A stretch of 64,000 nucleotides of DNA from Synchiropus splendidus (Eukaryota; Chordata; Actinopteri; Syngnathiformes; Callionymidae), in contig NC_071334.1 of the NCBI RefSeq assembly GCF_027744825.2, forward strand, positions 6,952,437 to 7,016,436. The letters run 5' to 3'. The number at the start of each line of letters is the position of its first letter. The stretch's first letter is position 1. The notes below the pieces were generated by a model. That model was given only the letters and a program-made list of their open reading frames with translations. It was not told where the DNA came from and did not search any database. Positions 12,731-24,540 of the stretch are shown in pieces. Position numbers and translations under genes: made by a program.

Positions 12731-13187
12731 TGACTCAGGGAAGATTTACAGCCGAAGCAGGTTTTATTTGCACAGCTTTTTCTCCGCCGTTGGTCAGCAG
12801 GAGCTAAAAAATGTGCATCTTATGAGGCAGAGATCCAGAGTGTCATCATATCTTCTGCCCTGTTATAGCTCACTGTAAAACCTGTGGAGCAGCACTTAAT
12901 GTGGTTTGCTGTAGATTCTGTTTTAGAGCTTCTGTAAACAGCCACATTTGGTTCTAAACCATTTAAAAATGGATTTCCTGTAATGTATGCCATCACACAG
13001 GACAAGAGCATGGATTCAAATATGCTTCCTTTGATGTCCCGGGAGGATAATGCGTGTGCACGGCGATAAGGAAAATGCAGTGCTAAATGAATTCTGACTG
13101 TGCAGCTGCCTCTCGGTTGCAAAGGTGATGCGGTTGTCTTTGCAAAAGTCACAACCGCGAAGGCCTGGATGGGGTTGGGCTCATGGC
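12731..13187. other. Intergenic, nothing identified
   Basis: No repeat, RNA gene or exon was recognised. A minus-strand frame covering most of the stretch has no recognisable protein features. Confidence 0.4.
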
Positions 13188-13390
13188 GGGTGACGGGCTT
13201 ATGAGACTTCATGAAAGGGGCCTTATTTTCAGGGGCCTTTTGATGGCACTCTCTGCTCTAACATCTTTGGATTTGAACAACCATTTCAATGAAACCTCAC
13301 ATCGTTTTTAAAGTCAGAGCGCCGCCAAATGAGGAGACCGTTTCATGATGCTTCAGCGCCCCATCACCTGTTATGGCCTGTCTGGGGTGT
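13188..13390. mobile_element. Palindromic MITE (CTCF-motif family), diverged copy
   Basis: Has the family layout: a gagacttcatgaaa-type left arm, ggatttgaacaaccattt, then aatgaaacctcacatcg and a right arm ending tttcatgatgcttcagcgcc. The CTCF-like cores are decayed (ccttttgatggcact, gagcgccgccaaatg). Confidence 0.7.
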
Positions 13391-15060
13391 TCCCTGCCAA
13401 TAATGCCCTGAGTGGATCGAACCCCTGTGACCCAGTAAAAGCAATGAGCTGAAAAAGACAATTCCATGTTCATGTTATTCCCACTGGTGCGGCGAGAGCT
13501 GTCTAGTGTGATCCAGGGCAGACGGTGTGCTTCAGCTTGTCACGCATGTTCTATGGTTCTACAGTCAAATCCGACCTTTGGTATGATGCTATGATGAGAA
13601 CAAGTTGAGGATGCTTCAGGTGAGGAATTGTCCGTCGCCTTAAAGCTACTTATGCTCAAAGTTACGTACCGCTCTGGATGCAGATGGAGCGTTCTACCTG
13701 AGCTCTGTGTTCATTTCATCCAAACGGAGCAGTACCACTGGAGACCACGGGGGGCAGTGTTGCTGTTACGACCCGTCGCGTAGCTCTAAAGTTCATAATC
13801 ATTTCATAATTCACTCATTTACCTGAAGCATTGATGGGCATTATGTGGCTGAAGAAACTCGCGAACAAAGTGAATGACACCAGATTTGTTGCTTCTATAA
13901 TCCTCTTCATCATTCTCAAACCAACCAAACCTTTGTCCGTTTGTTCAAACGGTGGCTGTGTTTTCAGAGAGGCAGGGTACAGCCTGTTCTGCGAGTCAGC
14001 CGACAGGACTGTAGCAGAATGTTCACGTGACCAAATGCTAAATGCCAGTCCAGTAATGAGAAACTGTCGGAGGCTGTCACAGGAGGCCTGCACCAAATGC
14101 TCCAGTTTGATGAAGACACCTATCATCTGTCCCCCGCAAACAGACAGACTGAGCTCCAGAAAGGTCACATGTTCAGAAGCAACAGTTGCTGAGCCAAACA
14201 TCTTAGGACTGACTTTAATGTGTTCAAACTGTTTGACAAGTTAGTGGGTGTGAGATTTCAGGGAAAGCTATTCCTAGGTGTTTCATTGAGGGATGACAGT
14301 GTCATGAACGCTTGAGGTGCACACACCTGAGAACACCTGAGATCAGACATGACATTTAGACCGTCTAGGAAACTCTTTGTCCCGAACCCGGGGGCGATAC
14401 AACGACTGACAACAATGGGCACCTAAATTTGGGACATGCTCCAGGAGCAGAGAGGCACAGTGAGCTCATATAAACAACATGCACAAGTTTTTTGTGCTCC
14501 CTGGAAAGCAGTGGAACAAGCTTTCCATTTCTTTCATTTGTTCATTTATACTGAAGAAGTGAAAGGGCGATGATGCTCAGGAAGCCCAATAAAGGTCAAG
14601 ATGTCTGCAGTGTACCATCTATTTGGGAAGCACGGGCAGAAAGAAAGAATATTTTTTTAGTTTATCCACTTCTTGTTTACAAAGAAGACCGGGCCTTGTG
14701 GTCGAAGCAGTCCCTTGCATGTTGTCTTGTCTTGGAGACGAGGATCATGAGGGTTACAATGCTGAATAAAATTAGGAATCGAGGATGGATAGTCATGGGT
14801 GGAAAAGTTTGAGGTTGTATCCGTCGTAGCTAAGAGATGGCTCAGCTGACTCCATGTTGCTCTGGCAGTATGAGCTGCTGGACAGAGCAGAGATGTGACA
14901 CCTTCATTTTATGTTCATATTTAGGAAACTGATTCCTGAAGGAAATGAGTGGACATTTTACAGTTGTCCTGACAATTAGCTTCTCACTAGCTTCTCACTT
15001 GGTTCCTCCGTGAATTGTCTCGTGCTTTGATTTTGTTGCCCTCGGTTGTTCTCGTTTTCC
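13391..15060. other. Intergenic, includes a segment open on both strands
   Basis: At 13815-14244 both strands are open for about 390-410 bases (128 codons minus, 137 codons plus). I do not recognise either product and see no promoter, splice or poly(A) context, so no gene is called. The remainder holds no recognised feature. Confidence 0.4.
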
Positions 15061-15667
15061 TGTTCCCTCCTTCTCTGCAGCTTCACAGGCAACACAGCTG
15101 GCGGTCATTTGTGATGAAGCCAGCTCCTGTTGCCAGATGGTTGCTTCGCACTCCGTTCAGGTAAACGCTCTCAAGATGTCCAAGCTCTGGTTTTCATTCC
15201 CTGACCTTTCTAAATTTCTCTGCGCGCTCTAATCCCTATTCAGCCGCTTCCTAAGTTCCTCATTCTTCCTCACTCCACTTCTGTTTGTCCCCTCAGCCCG
15301 CGTGTGAGCAGTTTTCCAGTCTCACTTTTCATTTTCTCTCCGACGTGGTTATTTCCTTGTGTGTGTAAGTGTTTCTCTGCCACAGAGCGCTTTCTGTTTA
15401 CTCAGCCTTGTGAGCTTAACTCCGAGTGCGTTTTTTTGTCCTCCCAGTTGTCTCAGGCTTGAATTCTAATTCGCCTTTCTTGTGTTTTCAGATTCTTCCC
15501 CAGTCCCTGCGTGTAGTTCCCGGTCCGCATTCTGGTTCCGGCGTTTATTCTTCACATTATTTGTTTGTCTGATTTATTGTTTCATTCATCGATTAAACTC
15601 TGTAATTTAATCTTGTCTCCCGTGCCTTCTCTCGACCAGCACTTCCTGCACTTCCGAAACCATGACA
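15061..15667 (+). mobile_element. Dispersed LTR-like repeat, copy 1
   Basis: Collinear with the copy at 28582-29216: shared blocks include gttgccagatggtt, ccgagtgcgttttt, ttgtcc, a ttcccc-agtccctg type block, and a terminal region gattaaactctg followed by tcttgtctc. The last bases are atgaca, matching the tgaca end of the other copy. A TG...CA terminus would fit a solo LTR, but the left end is unclear and no target-site duplication is visible, so the class is uncertain. Confidence 0.5.
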
Positions 15668-16052
15668 GTGACTCTACTCTGAGACCCTCCTGGGTGACCG
15701 AGCTCCTCGCCTTTTCTCAGTGAGAGAGTCCAGACCCATGGTGAAGAACACACATGACGGCCACTTGGATCTGTAATCTTGTTCTTTGGTCCCGACACAT
15801 CTGACCCCAGCTGAGAGTCTCACATCAACCGGTAGACGTCTTCAGATATCGGGTCTCAGATAGAGACGATGTGTGATGGGAGGTTCTGGTCTGGATCGAC
15901 CGCAGCCTCCTGCCAGAGGGAAGTGGGACAAACAAGCCATGACCAAGGTGAGAAGGGTCGGCTCTGATCCCACCTGCACCTCTCCGGGTCCTGGAGAGGT
16001 CATGAGGAGGTGGCAGGGGGAGCTGTGCCGTTCCAATGCGAAAGTAGTAAAG
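15668..16052. other. Intergenic, nothing identified
   Basis: Short stretch between the LTR-like repeat and the MITE copy. Open frames on both strands are short and carry no recognisable domain. Confidence 0.4.
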
Positions 16053-16710
16053 TACCGTAGTTTCTGGACTCGAGAGCGCACCGTAATATTAGCCCCACCC
16101 ACTAAATTTAAGAAGGAAAACAGATCTTGTTCCGACATGAGACGCAACGGTCTATAAGCCGCAGGTTCAGTGGTGCTGTCTGCACTTTTCAAAACTAGTT
16201 TTGAAAGCGCAGTCCAGTATCGAGAGTGAGGAAATTGCGGAAACCAGCTGCGTAATACGGAGCATCTTGGTTGATCCAGGCTGCTCTCACAACAGACAAG
16301 GTGCAGCTCTCCAGCCAGGACCAAGTCAGCGGCCAAAACCTGACTTGCTTGTGTTCACGTTGGACTTTTGAGCCGAACGCACTTTGTCTCAAGAGAGCGT
16401 CTCACATATTTTATTGACATTAAAGCCCTCAGAATGTGTTGTTTTTGCCCGCGTGCCCAAAGTTCAGACACCACAGCCGGTCTCAGCTGCTGCTTCTTGA
16501 TTCCAGACCTCCAGGAGATCGACTCTGTTGTTGCTGTGGACACATGGGCAAAAACAACGCATTTTGAGGGCTTTAAGGGGAAATAAAAAGCCTCTGATTT
16601 AATCTGTTTTCAGCCTGTAAAAATCCATATATTATCTGGGCTGTTGTATAAGCCACAGGGCTGAGACCGCAAGAAAAAAGTAGCGGCTTATAGTCCGGAA
16701 ATTACGGTAA
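16053..16710. mobile_element. MITE with taccgtaatttccggact TIRs, full-length copy A
   Basis: The left end taccgtagtttctggact (diverged) and the right end agtccggaaattacggta are inverted repeats bounding about 658 bp. The interior has gccccacccactaaattt near the left and the caagaaaaaagtagcggc segment near the right. No transposase is encoded, so it is non-autonomous. Copies B, C and D carry the gtgggtggggctaatatt-type end on the right, so A is inverted relative to them. Confidence 0.85.
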
Positions 16711-17844
16711 GTTATCTAAACTCCTGTTTTCTTAGAAACAACAGATCAAATGGCTATCTTTGTCAGCCTTGTATTTCTCCTTAAACAGTGGAATATTAAA
16801 GGCCTTTGCTTTACAATGCTTTTTTCTGCTGTTTTTCTCCCTGCGTTGCATCATTTTTCTCTGAGATTGATTATTGATAAGTTGGACCCACACGGCTCCC
16901 AGTGACAGGTCGACTGTGTTGGGAACAACGGCGCGGTAAATAAGTGATGCCAGTGATGACGTTCCACGATGAAAGCATTTAGTATTCACTTTGATAGTAA
17001 AGCGAAACTCTTAATTCTGTAGTTGTTTGAAGCTCAGCCTCATTTCGTCACATTATTTCAGGGCTCCGCTGATGTCAGGGGACGGGTGACCCCTGAAGCG
17101 AACTCCCACCCGGCCAGACTCTGGGCTCCCAGATCAAAGTCAGCGTTGGTTCAGCCCAGAACAGAGTCGGTAATGATGTTCAGAGGGAGCCCCCCTCCCC
17201 CCTCCGCTCCACCGTCAAGTGATATTTGTTGGTGTAGCTTGGAAGCCTCCATCTTTGTGGAGTGGACTCCTGCTGTCGCTGCGCCACATTCAAATGATCC
17301 TCCAGTCAATTAGTCATCAGACGCGAGGAAGCCAAGGGTGTTTTCTTCTCACAGATGATGGAGAGACAAACAAAGACGGGGTGGGGGGGGGGTGCACTTG
17401 TGTGAAGCCGTGACTGTGTCTGCGTGGAGGAGTGACACACTTGAAAGCAGGGGAGTAGCATGGACGGCCAGTTGAGTCGGTGCGTGCAGCTGCAGCAGGG
17501 GGCGCGCACGTCTCCGCTCATCCTCGCGCATGTAAGTCCTCATTAAGATCAAAGGCTTGTTTCTCTTAATTACTCTGTTGTTGTAATCCTATTTGCACGC
17601 GCTCGCACGCACCACGCCGACAACTCATTAAGTCGAGAGGATTTTAAAACATTCGGGTTCCTCAAATGATTTCTGTGTGTGTGTGTGTGTTAGCCACCAA
17701 GGCTTTCCCAGGGAAGTGAGCACGTAAGTGTAATGTATTCTACTGTAATCGCATGCTACTGCCATCTCCAAACCATTCACCCCCCTGAGTGTGATTTGTG
17801 TGTTATAGTGAGAGCGTACGCATCAGGTGTGAGCTCGACCGTTC
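16711..17844. other. Intergenic, nothing identified beyond simple repeats
   Basis: A G-run at about 17382-17391 and a GT microsatellite at about 17674-17691 are visible. No exon is supported. Confidence 0.4.
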
Positions 17845-18698
17845 CTAGGGCTGCGACGATCAGGACTTCTGCTGCCGATCCCCCAGGCCGATCACTTGGA
17901 TTGACAATGAATTTCTCATCCAAATGGTGAGACCTTCTGTGGACCTGATGTGAAAAAATGAACTTTAAATCATTTGAATTCACACACGTTTTTATACAAC
18001 CTCAAACCTCAAAAATAGAAAAACCTTGCAGCATTCAGCAACTATTCTGTCAAAAGGACTGAACTGAGAAACATTTCATTCGATGTGAGACGCAGTTTGG
18101 TGAATCTCTAGAGACTTTGCTCTGTCTGTGAAATATTTACACACTTTAGCGGGACTCGAGTCAGAGAGCACTGCATTCATGAAAGTTTCCACTCCGGACG
18201 TTTCCAAAACTTTGAGATTCAGGTGGCTAGCTGTCTCCAAAACGGCGATGGATCTGGTCGTTTCCGTCTCAGCATAAACAACACCTGAGAAAGGCTGGTC
18301 ATCTAGCTTGGCGAAATTCATAGTTCTCAATGTCATGCTCAGGCCGGAGGGTGTTGCTAAGCGTCAGCTGTGCTAACAGCCTGCTACTGAGGAACCAGTG
18401 GTCTCACTTTCATGAGCCTGGTAAACTCTCCGTGCTCCGTCAAGTGCTGGAGGTTTAAATCGCCTGTTTAACTTGAAGGTGCTTCCCTGCGCAGAGTTTT
18501 CCCGCGATTGAAAGAAGCTCCACAGCAGACATGCTGCTGCTAAGTGAGCTGCGAGTAGGGAGGAGCGGACACGTCACAACCAGCGAGGCTCATCAGAGCG
18601 CCGGCTGTCACGTGATCTGTTGTTGTGATCGGCAGTGACTGGTAGTGATCGGCATTCACCGATCACAATCGGTGACCGATCAACTGGAGCATCCCTAG
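17845..18698. mobile_element. hAT-like non-autonomous element
   Basis: The left end ctagggctgcgacgatca is mirrored at the right end by gatcaactggagcatccctag-type sequence, and gatcggc/gccgatc words are dense just inside both ends, as in many fish hAT-type elements. On the minus strand (18336-18076) a short open frame contains KLDDQPFS, reminiscent of the LDDQPFS-type motif in ZBED/hAT transposases, but the rest is not recognisable. No clear 8-bp target duplication was found. Confidence 0.55.
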
Positions 18699-21034
18699 AA
18701 AGTTCCCAAACCTAGAGATGAAGCCAGACAGTTAACAAGGGCTGGAGGCAGAATGTAGATGTGGGAGTGGAGCTGGTGAAAATAGGGAGAGTCATGGACC
18801 GGGGAAGAGTGCAGGCAAGGTGGAACAAGTGAGCACAACTGACTTAGCACTGTCTTGTCTATTGTCTATTTCCTCATCCCTTATGGCTCTCCCGCTTCAC
18901 CGAGTCATGTTTTGCTGTCGACGTGCCGACACAGTGTCACAAATGATGCGATTATTTCCAGGAAAAGGCTTTGGTTTCAGAAAAAAAACTAGCTCTTACA
19001 ATTGAACACTTGTGAAGCAGGGCAGAAGTTCCACAAAGGAATGTTCCAGCGGGGATCAGCAACAGCAATTTGTTATGCGCCGATTGGGAGCCCAAAAGAA
19101 AGGAGCATGAGGAAAAACGGGGACACTGAGTGAAGGATTATCTGTTCTGCAGGAAGAGTCAGAGTTTGGGGAAGATCACTGCCGGAGAGATGCTCACTGT
19201 CGTCAAATTTGCAGGAAGAAATGACACGCTGACACTGGATTTTGGGTCATTACAGCCAGGCAAACGTCCACAGCAGACACAAACACATGAGGACTCCATA
19301 GCTCCCATGCTACTGAACCCACCGTTCTATTTTATTCTGATATGCAACCGCAGCTGCGATGAAGTAAAAAGACAGCTGCATGTCAAATGTATTTATTTTT
19401 TATTTTGACTCTCGAGATGTACGCCGCATCCTTGGCACTGATTCTTAACCATAGGGCCGCGACCACGATTGGGCCGCCAGCGCCTCCTAGAGGGCCACTA
19501 AAAGTTTTTTTGTTTTACACCTCTGGGCCGTGAGACGCTCAGTTTTAACACATGAGCCTCGAACGGTGGCAGTTGTGAGTCACTGACTTGACCTGACAGC
19601 TGCAAATCTGATAGTTACCAACTATGGAGAAGTTCTGGAAAAGAAAAAATGATAAAGCGATGGCGCCTCAACAGTAAAAACTGTTCATGAAGCAGTTTTA
19701 AAAATTAATTATGAATATTTTTGTCATAAAATTAACTTTTTATGGCGATACTTTCATTTATGCTTGACCTTGAGGTGACCCAGCAAACGCTGAAGAGATG
19801 AAAGGTGACCTGCAAACACCTTTAGAGGAGGCTGTTCGTTTGGCTGGGAACACTGTTACAGTCTCGAACCTCCTGGTCTCATGTGCCATTAACAGTCAGC
19901 GTGTCAATATTGATCACATGGGGCTCATCTCCCTCCACGCTGACGATAAAAGACACCATTCGAACAGATGAACTGTTATCACCCGACTGCAACTCATGTA
20001 TTCGCCAGTGCCAGGATTTCAAAGAGGACGACTGAATCTGTATGTTTTATCTCGTCCCTGCTTTGCTCGATAACACAGGGATTAAAAAACGTCGGAATAA
20101 AATCTCCATATTAGCCTCACAATCCCACGTCCCCGGAGAAGAGAGGGAAGACTTGTGGTTTGCTGAAAAGTTTTTGACAAAACTTCCCTGACTGGTGGAA
20201 CCCTTTTTAAATTTGCTCTTGCATGCTGATGTTCCGCAGCCTGTGTGGAGTTGTAACTCCCAAATACAGACACTGATTTGTCTCCAACTCGTCCACTTGT
20301 TCCAGCAGAGCTTCCAGTCACATTCATGTTGTTTCACAGCCTTTTCTTTCTAAATGTGCAGCCTCTTTCATGTGGATGTTGTTTTTGAAGTGTCAATTGG
20401 GGCGAAGCGGTGTCACATCAGGTCTCCCACACAAAAATGTCGCCTCCCCCTGGATGACTCGCGCGTGACCGCAGCCACGATTCAAAGACTGTTGTCTTTT
20501 ATTCATCAAGTCCTTTGAGTGAGTCTGATGAAGTTGAATCCAAACACCAAAACAATAACAAGCATGATCCTTGCATGTGCCGACAAAGACCTCGCACGTG
20601 TGCAGACTGTCGCACCTGCGACTTCAAAGCGCTTGTCAGATGTGAGAGCCTGGCGTGGCCCAGTGGGAAGGGCCCACTCTGCTGCACACACACACACAGG
20701 AGGGCGGCGTCCTCGCCGGTGCCGGTGCTGCCCGCAGACATGCCTGTGTTTGACACTCCGTCATGTCGCATCCATTTTTACATGAAAATATGTCATTGTG
20801 ACATTTTCATTAGTTGTCAACAGTGGCACAAGAGCTCTGTAAATCGAGTGGAAATATCTGCTTCCTCATGAGGTACACATGCCAGGCGTGCGTGGCAATG
20901 CTCTCACATATAAAGGCGATGGAAACACAGATACTGCAAAATGTTAAATCATATTTTGTGTTTATATTTCCAATAAACTGTTGCAGAATAAAGGCGGAAC
21001 AGAGGGCCAATGGTCACTGCTGCCTCTGAGCAAG
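18699..21034. other. Intergenic, old repeat debris
   Basis: At about 19445-19560 the phrase ttcttaaccatagggccg followed by gcctcctagagggcc resembles a decayed hAT-type terminus. The other open frames lack recognisable domains. Confidence 0.4.
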
Positions 21035-21298
21035 AAGATTCAGGGTTCCAATCCAGCACAGGACCTTTCTGGGCGGAGTTTGCATGTTCTCCCTGTGCCT
21101 GTGTGGGTTCTCTCTGGGTACTCCGGTTTCCTCCCACAGCCCAAAGACATGCTCACTTGGCCAATTGGACACTCTAAAATTCCCACTAGGTGTTTGTGTG
21201 TGAATGGTGTGTGTGCCCTGCAATGGAGTGGCGACCTGTCCAGGGTGTATCCCACCTCTCGCCCCATGACTGCTGGGATAGGCTCCACCACTCACTGG
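21035..21298 (+). mobile_element. L2-like LINE tail (fish dispersed repeat)
   Basis: Contains the widespread teleost repeat phrases gtttgcatgttctccctg, ggtttcctcccacagccc, gcgacctgtccagggtgt and gctgggataggctcca in their usual order. I associate this with 3' regions of L2-type LINEs in fish, but the clade assignment is from memory. The downstream tail is replaced abruptly by MITE copy C. Confidence 0.6.
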
Positions 21299-21716
21299 GG
21301 TTTTATTGACCTTAAAGCGCTCAAAATGCGCTGTTTTCACCCACGCATCTGTCGCTCCGCCCACAGAGCCGATCTCCTGGAGGAGCGGAGACGAGAAGCA
21401 GCAGCTGAGACCAACTGTGGTGTCGGAACTTGGGACACATTTTGAGCGCTTTAATGTCAATAAGAGATGTGATGATTCCAGTTCAGAACATTGGCCAGTT
21501 TGTTTCATGAGTCAGTCTCCATGCTGGGGCCCGTTTTCCAAACTAGTTTAGAAGTGATCCTCCTGCATTTTTAAGCCTTTCTACGGCGCAGACAGCACCA
21601 CTGCACCCGCGGCTTATAGACCACTGCGGCTCATGTAGAACATCTTTCTTAAATTTAGTGGGTGGGGCTAATATTCTGATGCACTCTGTAGTCCTGAATG
21701 TACGGTACTTGTTTCT
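21299..21716. mobile_element. MITE copy C, left end truncated
   Basis: Shares nearly all of its length with copy D at 38610-39118: gaccttaaagcg, agcagctgagacc, tgggacacattttgag, ccagttcagaacattggc, gtttgtttc, ccaaactagtttagaagt, cggcttatagaccactgc and gctcatgtag. It ends in gcactctgtagtcctgaatg then tacggta, a diverged form of the family TIR. The left TIR is missing at the junction with the L2-like repeat. Confidence 0.8.
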
Positions 21717-22074
21717 TACGTTGACTAACAAAACTGTGCTCTCCGCTTTATGAAACTCTGTTTGAAAACATGCCGAAACATTAACTTCAGCAGGATCAAC
21801 ACAATTTGCCAGTGAGCGACTCTGAGTGCTTCTGCTGTCATGTGTGATCTTGCGAGGAAAAACGGGCCTGATGAATAACATGAGTCATCTTTTTTCTCTC
21901 TCTTTGGTGGACGTTAATCTAGTCTGACAGTCCCGTGTGGCTGCTGTCGCGTCCCATAGGTGTTGATTTTAATTATCCTCAGGCTGGATTCCACTTGTTC
22001 ATGTCTGTATTTACTTCTCCTCGGACTTGTGGATGGAAGTCTGAAAAGATACATAAAAGCCATGATTTTCTTCT
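21717..22074. other. Intergenic, nothing identified
   Basis: No repeat or exon was recognised between MITE copy C and the RTE remnant. Confidence 0.4.
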
Positions 22075-22612
22075 TCTTTCTCTCTCGGCTTCTCCCTTCA
22101 GGGGTGGCCACAGTGGATCATCTCCCTCCATCTCACCCTGTCCTCTGCTTCCTCTTCTCTCAAACCTGCAAACCTCATGTCCTCCTTCACCACCTCCATC
22201 AATCTCCTCTTTGGCCTTCCTCTCCACCTTCTGCCCGGCAGTTCCAACCTCAACATCTTCATCTACCAATGTACTGGCTCTCTCTCTCTCCTCTGTACAT
22301 GTCCAAACCATCTCCATCCAGCCTCTCTGACTTGGTCTCCTAAACACCTGAGCACATGTGCTGTCCCTCTGATCCTATCATCATCCTGCTCACTCCCAGA
22401 GAGAAGCTCAGCATCTTCATCTCTGCTACCTCCAGCTCTGCCTCCTGTCTTTTCCTCAGTGCCACTGTTTCCAAACCATCCAACATTGCTGGCCTCACCA
22501 GCCTTTTGGACACTTTCATCCTTGCCGACACCCTTTTGTCACACATCACACCTGACATTTTCCCCAATGATTCCATCCGGAATAAAAGGAAACAATCACA
22601 GATACTGAGATT
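22075..22612 (-). pseudogene. RTE-clade LINE remnant (Rex3/Expander-like), 3' part of reverse transcriptase
   Basis: The minus strand encodes the C-terminal part of a LINE polyprotein. GKMSGVMCDKRV, VRPAMLDGLETVALRK and RQEAELEVAEMKML are seen in order at about 22560-22390, and the end reads CGHP/GEAERE at about 22120-22085. These match the region after the polymerase motifs in fish RTE-type elements. The 5' part (polymerase palm and endonuclease) is absent and the frames are broken, so it is a dead, 5'-truncated copy. A Rex1-type LINE fragment on the opposite strand abuts it. Confidence 0.75.
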
Positions 22613-22700
22613 GAGCTCAGGAGCTTGGTCATGAGGGAGAGACTCAAAGTAGAGCTGCTGCTCCTTCACATCCAGATAAGCCAGGTTAGGTGTTCTGTGG
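22613..22700 (+). mobile_element. Rex1/BABAR-like LINE fragment
   Basis: The string gagactcaaagtagagctgc followed by tgctccttcacatccagata matches the segment common near the end of fish Rex1-type LINEs, encoding a VEPLLLRIERSQ-like peptide with one frame slip here. Only about 90 bp remain. Confidence 0.45.
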
Positions 22701-23687
22701 CCTCTTGACTCCTGGATGACCTTGCTGCGGCTGCTGTGTCTTCCGACAGTTGTGGGTTCAAATAAGTCAACATACTGTGCCAGTTTGGACCAAACCGGAG
22801 TGGTCTCCCTCCCTTCCTCCCCCGACCATCATCACATCAGTGCTCCTCACAGTCGGGGGGGAAGTAGGTGTGAAAAGCTCACGCAGGGAGAGAAGTCTGA
22901 CAGGAAGAGCGGTGCATGTGTGTGGCATGTCATTCCTGGTTCTGCTCACCTGGGAGTGGCAAGGTTGTGAGGGAAGAGCAGTGAGTCGCGTAAATGGAAG
23001 CATGAATATGCAGACAGACTCGCAGGTGTGCGAGAGCAGCACATTAAAGCTGCTTCAACATGAAAACGGTGTTAAGACAAGCATGAGCTGAAGCGTGTTT
23101 TTCTGAGAGGGAGCCAGCACGTGCAACGCAAAACGTGGCGTTAATGGACACTTGAATACTTCATGATGACATGGAAAGTGGCTTTTGCTATTTAGACGGA
23201 ATGTTTGGTCCTTTTACGTTATATTCTCTATATTTTTTATTTCTTTCTTCATATTTCATCTATTTCATTCAGACTTAAAGGGTTGCTTTATTATGATCAT
23301 GAATTTGTAACATTATATATGTATAAAATACATTAAAAAATTGTTTTTACTTTACCGTTTATTAACTCTCCCACTGAATTTTTTTATCTCTATTTTTTCT
23401 ATTGCTGTGGTCACCCTTCAAGTGACTGGAGGAAGGAGCCATGACATGAAGCAAACAGCCTCACAGCTGGATCGTGAAAGAGTTGGCGGCAAATGTGTCT
23501 TCATCTTGGCCCCGGGTCCAGTCCTCGCTGTCTTGCCTCAGGCGTATAAGGGAAGCTTGGTGCTGCTCTGGGTTTGGAGTGAGGACCACAATCCAGCATG
23601 CAGGAGGTCGAAGAGTCAATGTCTGCAGCAAAGCAAAATTCTGAATTAAAAATGGAGCCCTTGAACAATGTACCAAATGCTGTACAA
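22701..23687. other. Intergenic, nothing identified
   Basis: AT-rich around 23230-23400. Short open frames have no recognisable domain. Confidence 0.4.
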
Positions 23688-24062
23688 TAGTGATGGGTAG
23701 ATGAGGTTTCATGAAACAGTATCTTGATTTCCAGTGGCCACCAGATGGCGCTGCCTGCTGTAAAATGTTTGGAACAACTCATTCAATGAAACATCATTTG
23801 TAAACCAAGAGCGCCATCTTGTGTCTTCTGAAAAGGAGGGCACTGTGTCATCAGCCCTGCAGTACTGTTTTATAGTGATGGCCCAGTGAGGCTTCATGAA
23901 ACAGTGTCCTTATTTTTACAGCTCAGTCGGTGACACTGTTGGTTTAAATATGAAGGAGGTTTCATTGAAATGGCTGTTCAAGTCCAAAGATTTTTGAGCA
24001 GACAGTGCCATCCGGTGGACTCCGATAATAAGGACACAGTTTCATAAAGCCTCAGCACTATT
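23688..24062. mobile_element. Two adjacent palindromic MITE copies (CTCF-motif family)
   Basis: The first copy starts tagtgatgggtagatgaggt at 23688 and has a perfect CTCF-core match at 23738-23752 (ccaccagatggcgct). Its right arm is interrupted at about 23872, where a second copy starts tagtgatggcccagtgag and runs to about 24062. The second copy has a minus-strand CTCF-like core at 24004-24018 with one mismatch. This looks like insertion of one copy into the end of another. Confidence 0.85.
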
Positions 24063-24540
24063 ATACCACAATAAACAAAAGTGAAAAAACATTTGAGAAT
24101 GAGTGAACATGTGATCTCCGTCTTTGACACGAGGCGTCAACGATGCTGCTGACAGGAAAGAGATTTGCGTGATTTACTGTGAGCAATAAAAATAAGAGTA
24201 AGTGGTTTAAACGACAGCGCTGAGACTCCGACTCTCAGACCGAAAGATTCCTCGGGAGCAAGTGCGAGATAATTGAAATGGCACGCGGCCACAGAACTCC
24301 AGGTCTGATGTTAATAAAGGAACCATCATAAACACTGACGACCCGCAGGACTGAGGACAGCGGACTCTACTGCACTTCATTCAGTCCTTTTGTCTTGTCG
24401 TTCCTTTATATCTGGCATCATCATTGTCTTACAATCGCTCTTGTCTTCTTCATCTACGGTCACGTGAGCTGCATTTACATCATGACGTCTCCTTCTCCTT
24501 CCCTTTTTTCTTGCCCTTTATGTCTTGTCTCTTGATTCTA
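24063..24540. other. Intergenic, nothing identified
   Basis: No repeat or exon was recognised in the stretch before MITE copy B. Confidence 0.4.

Noticed and set aside
22177..22608. Plus-strand open frame of 143 codons
   Set aside because: Antisense shadow of the minus-strand RTE LINE reverse-transcriptase remnant.
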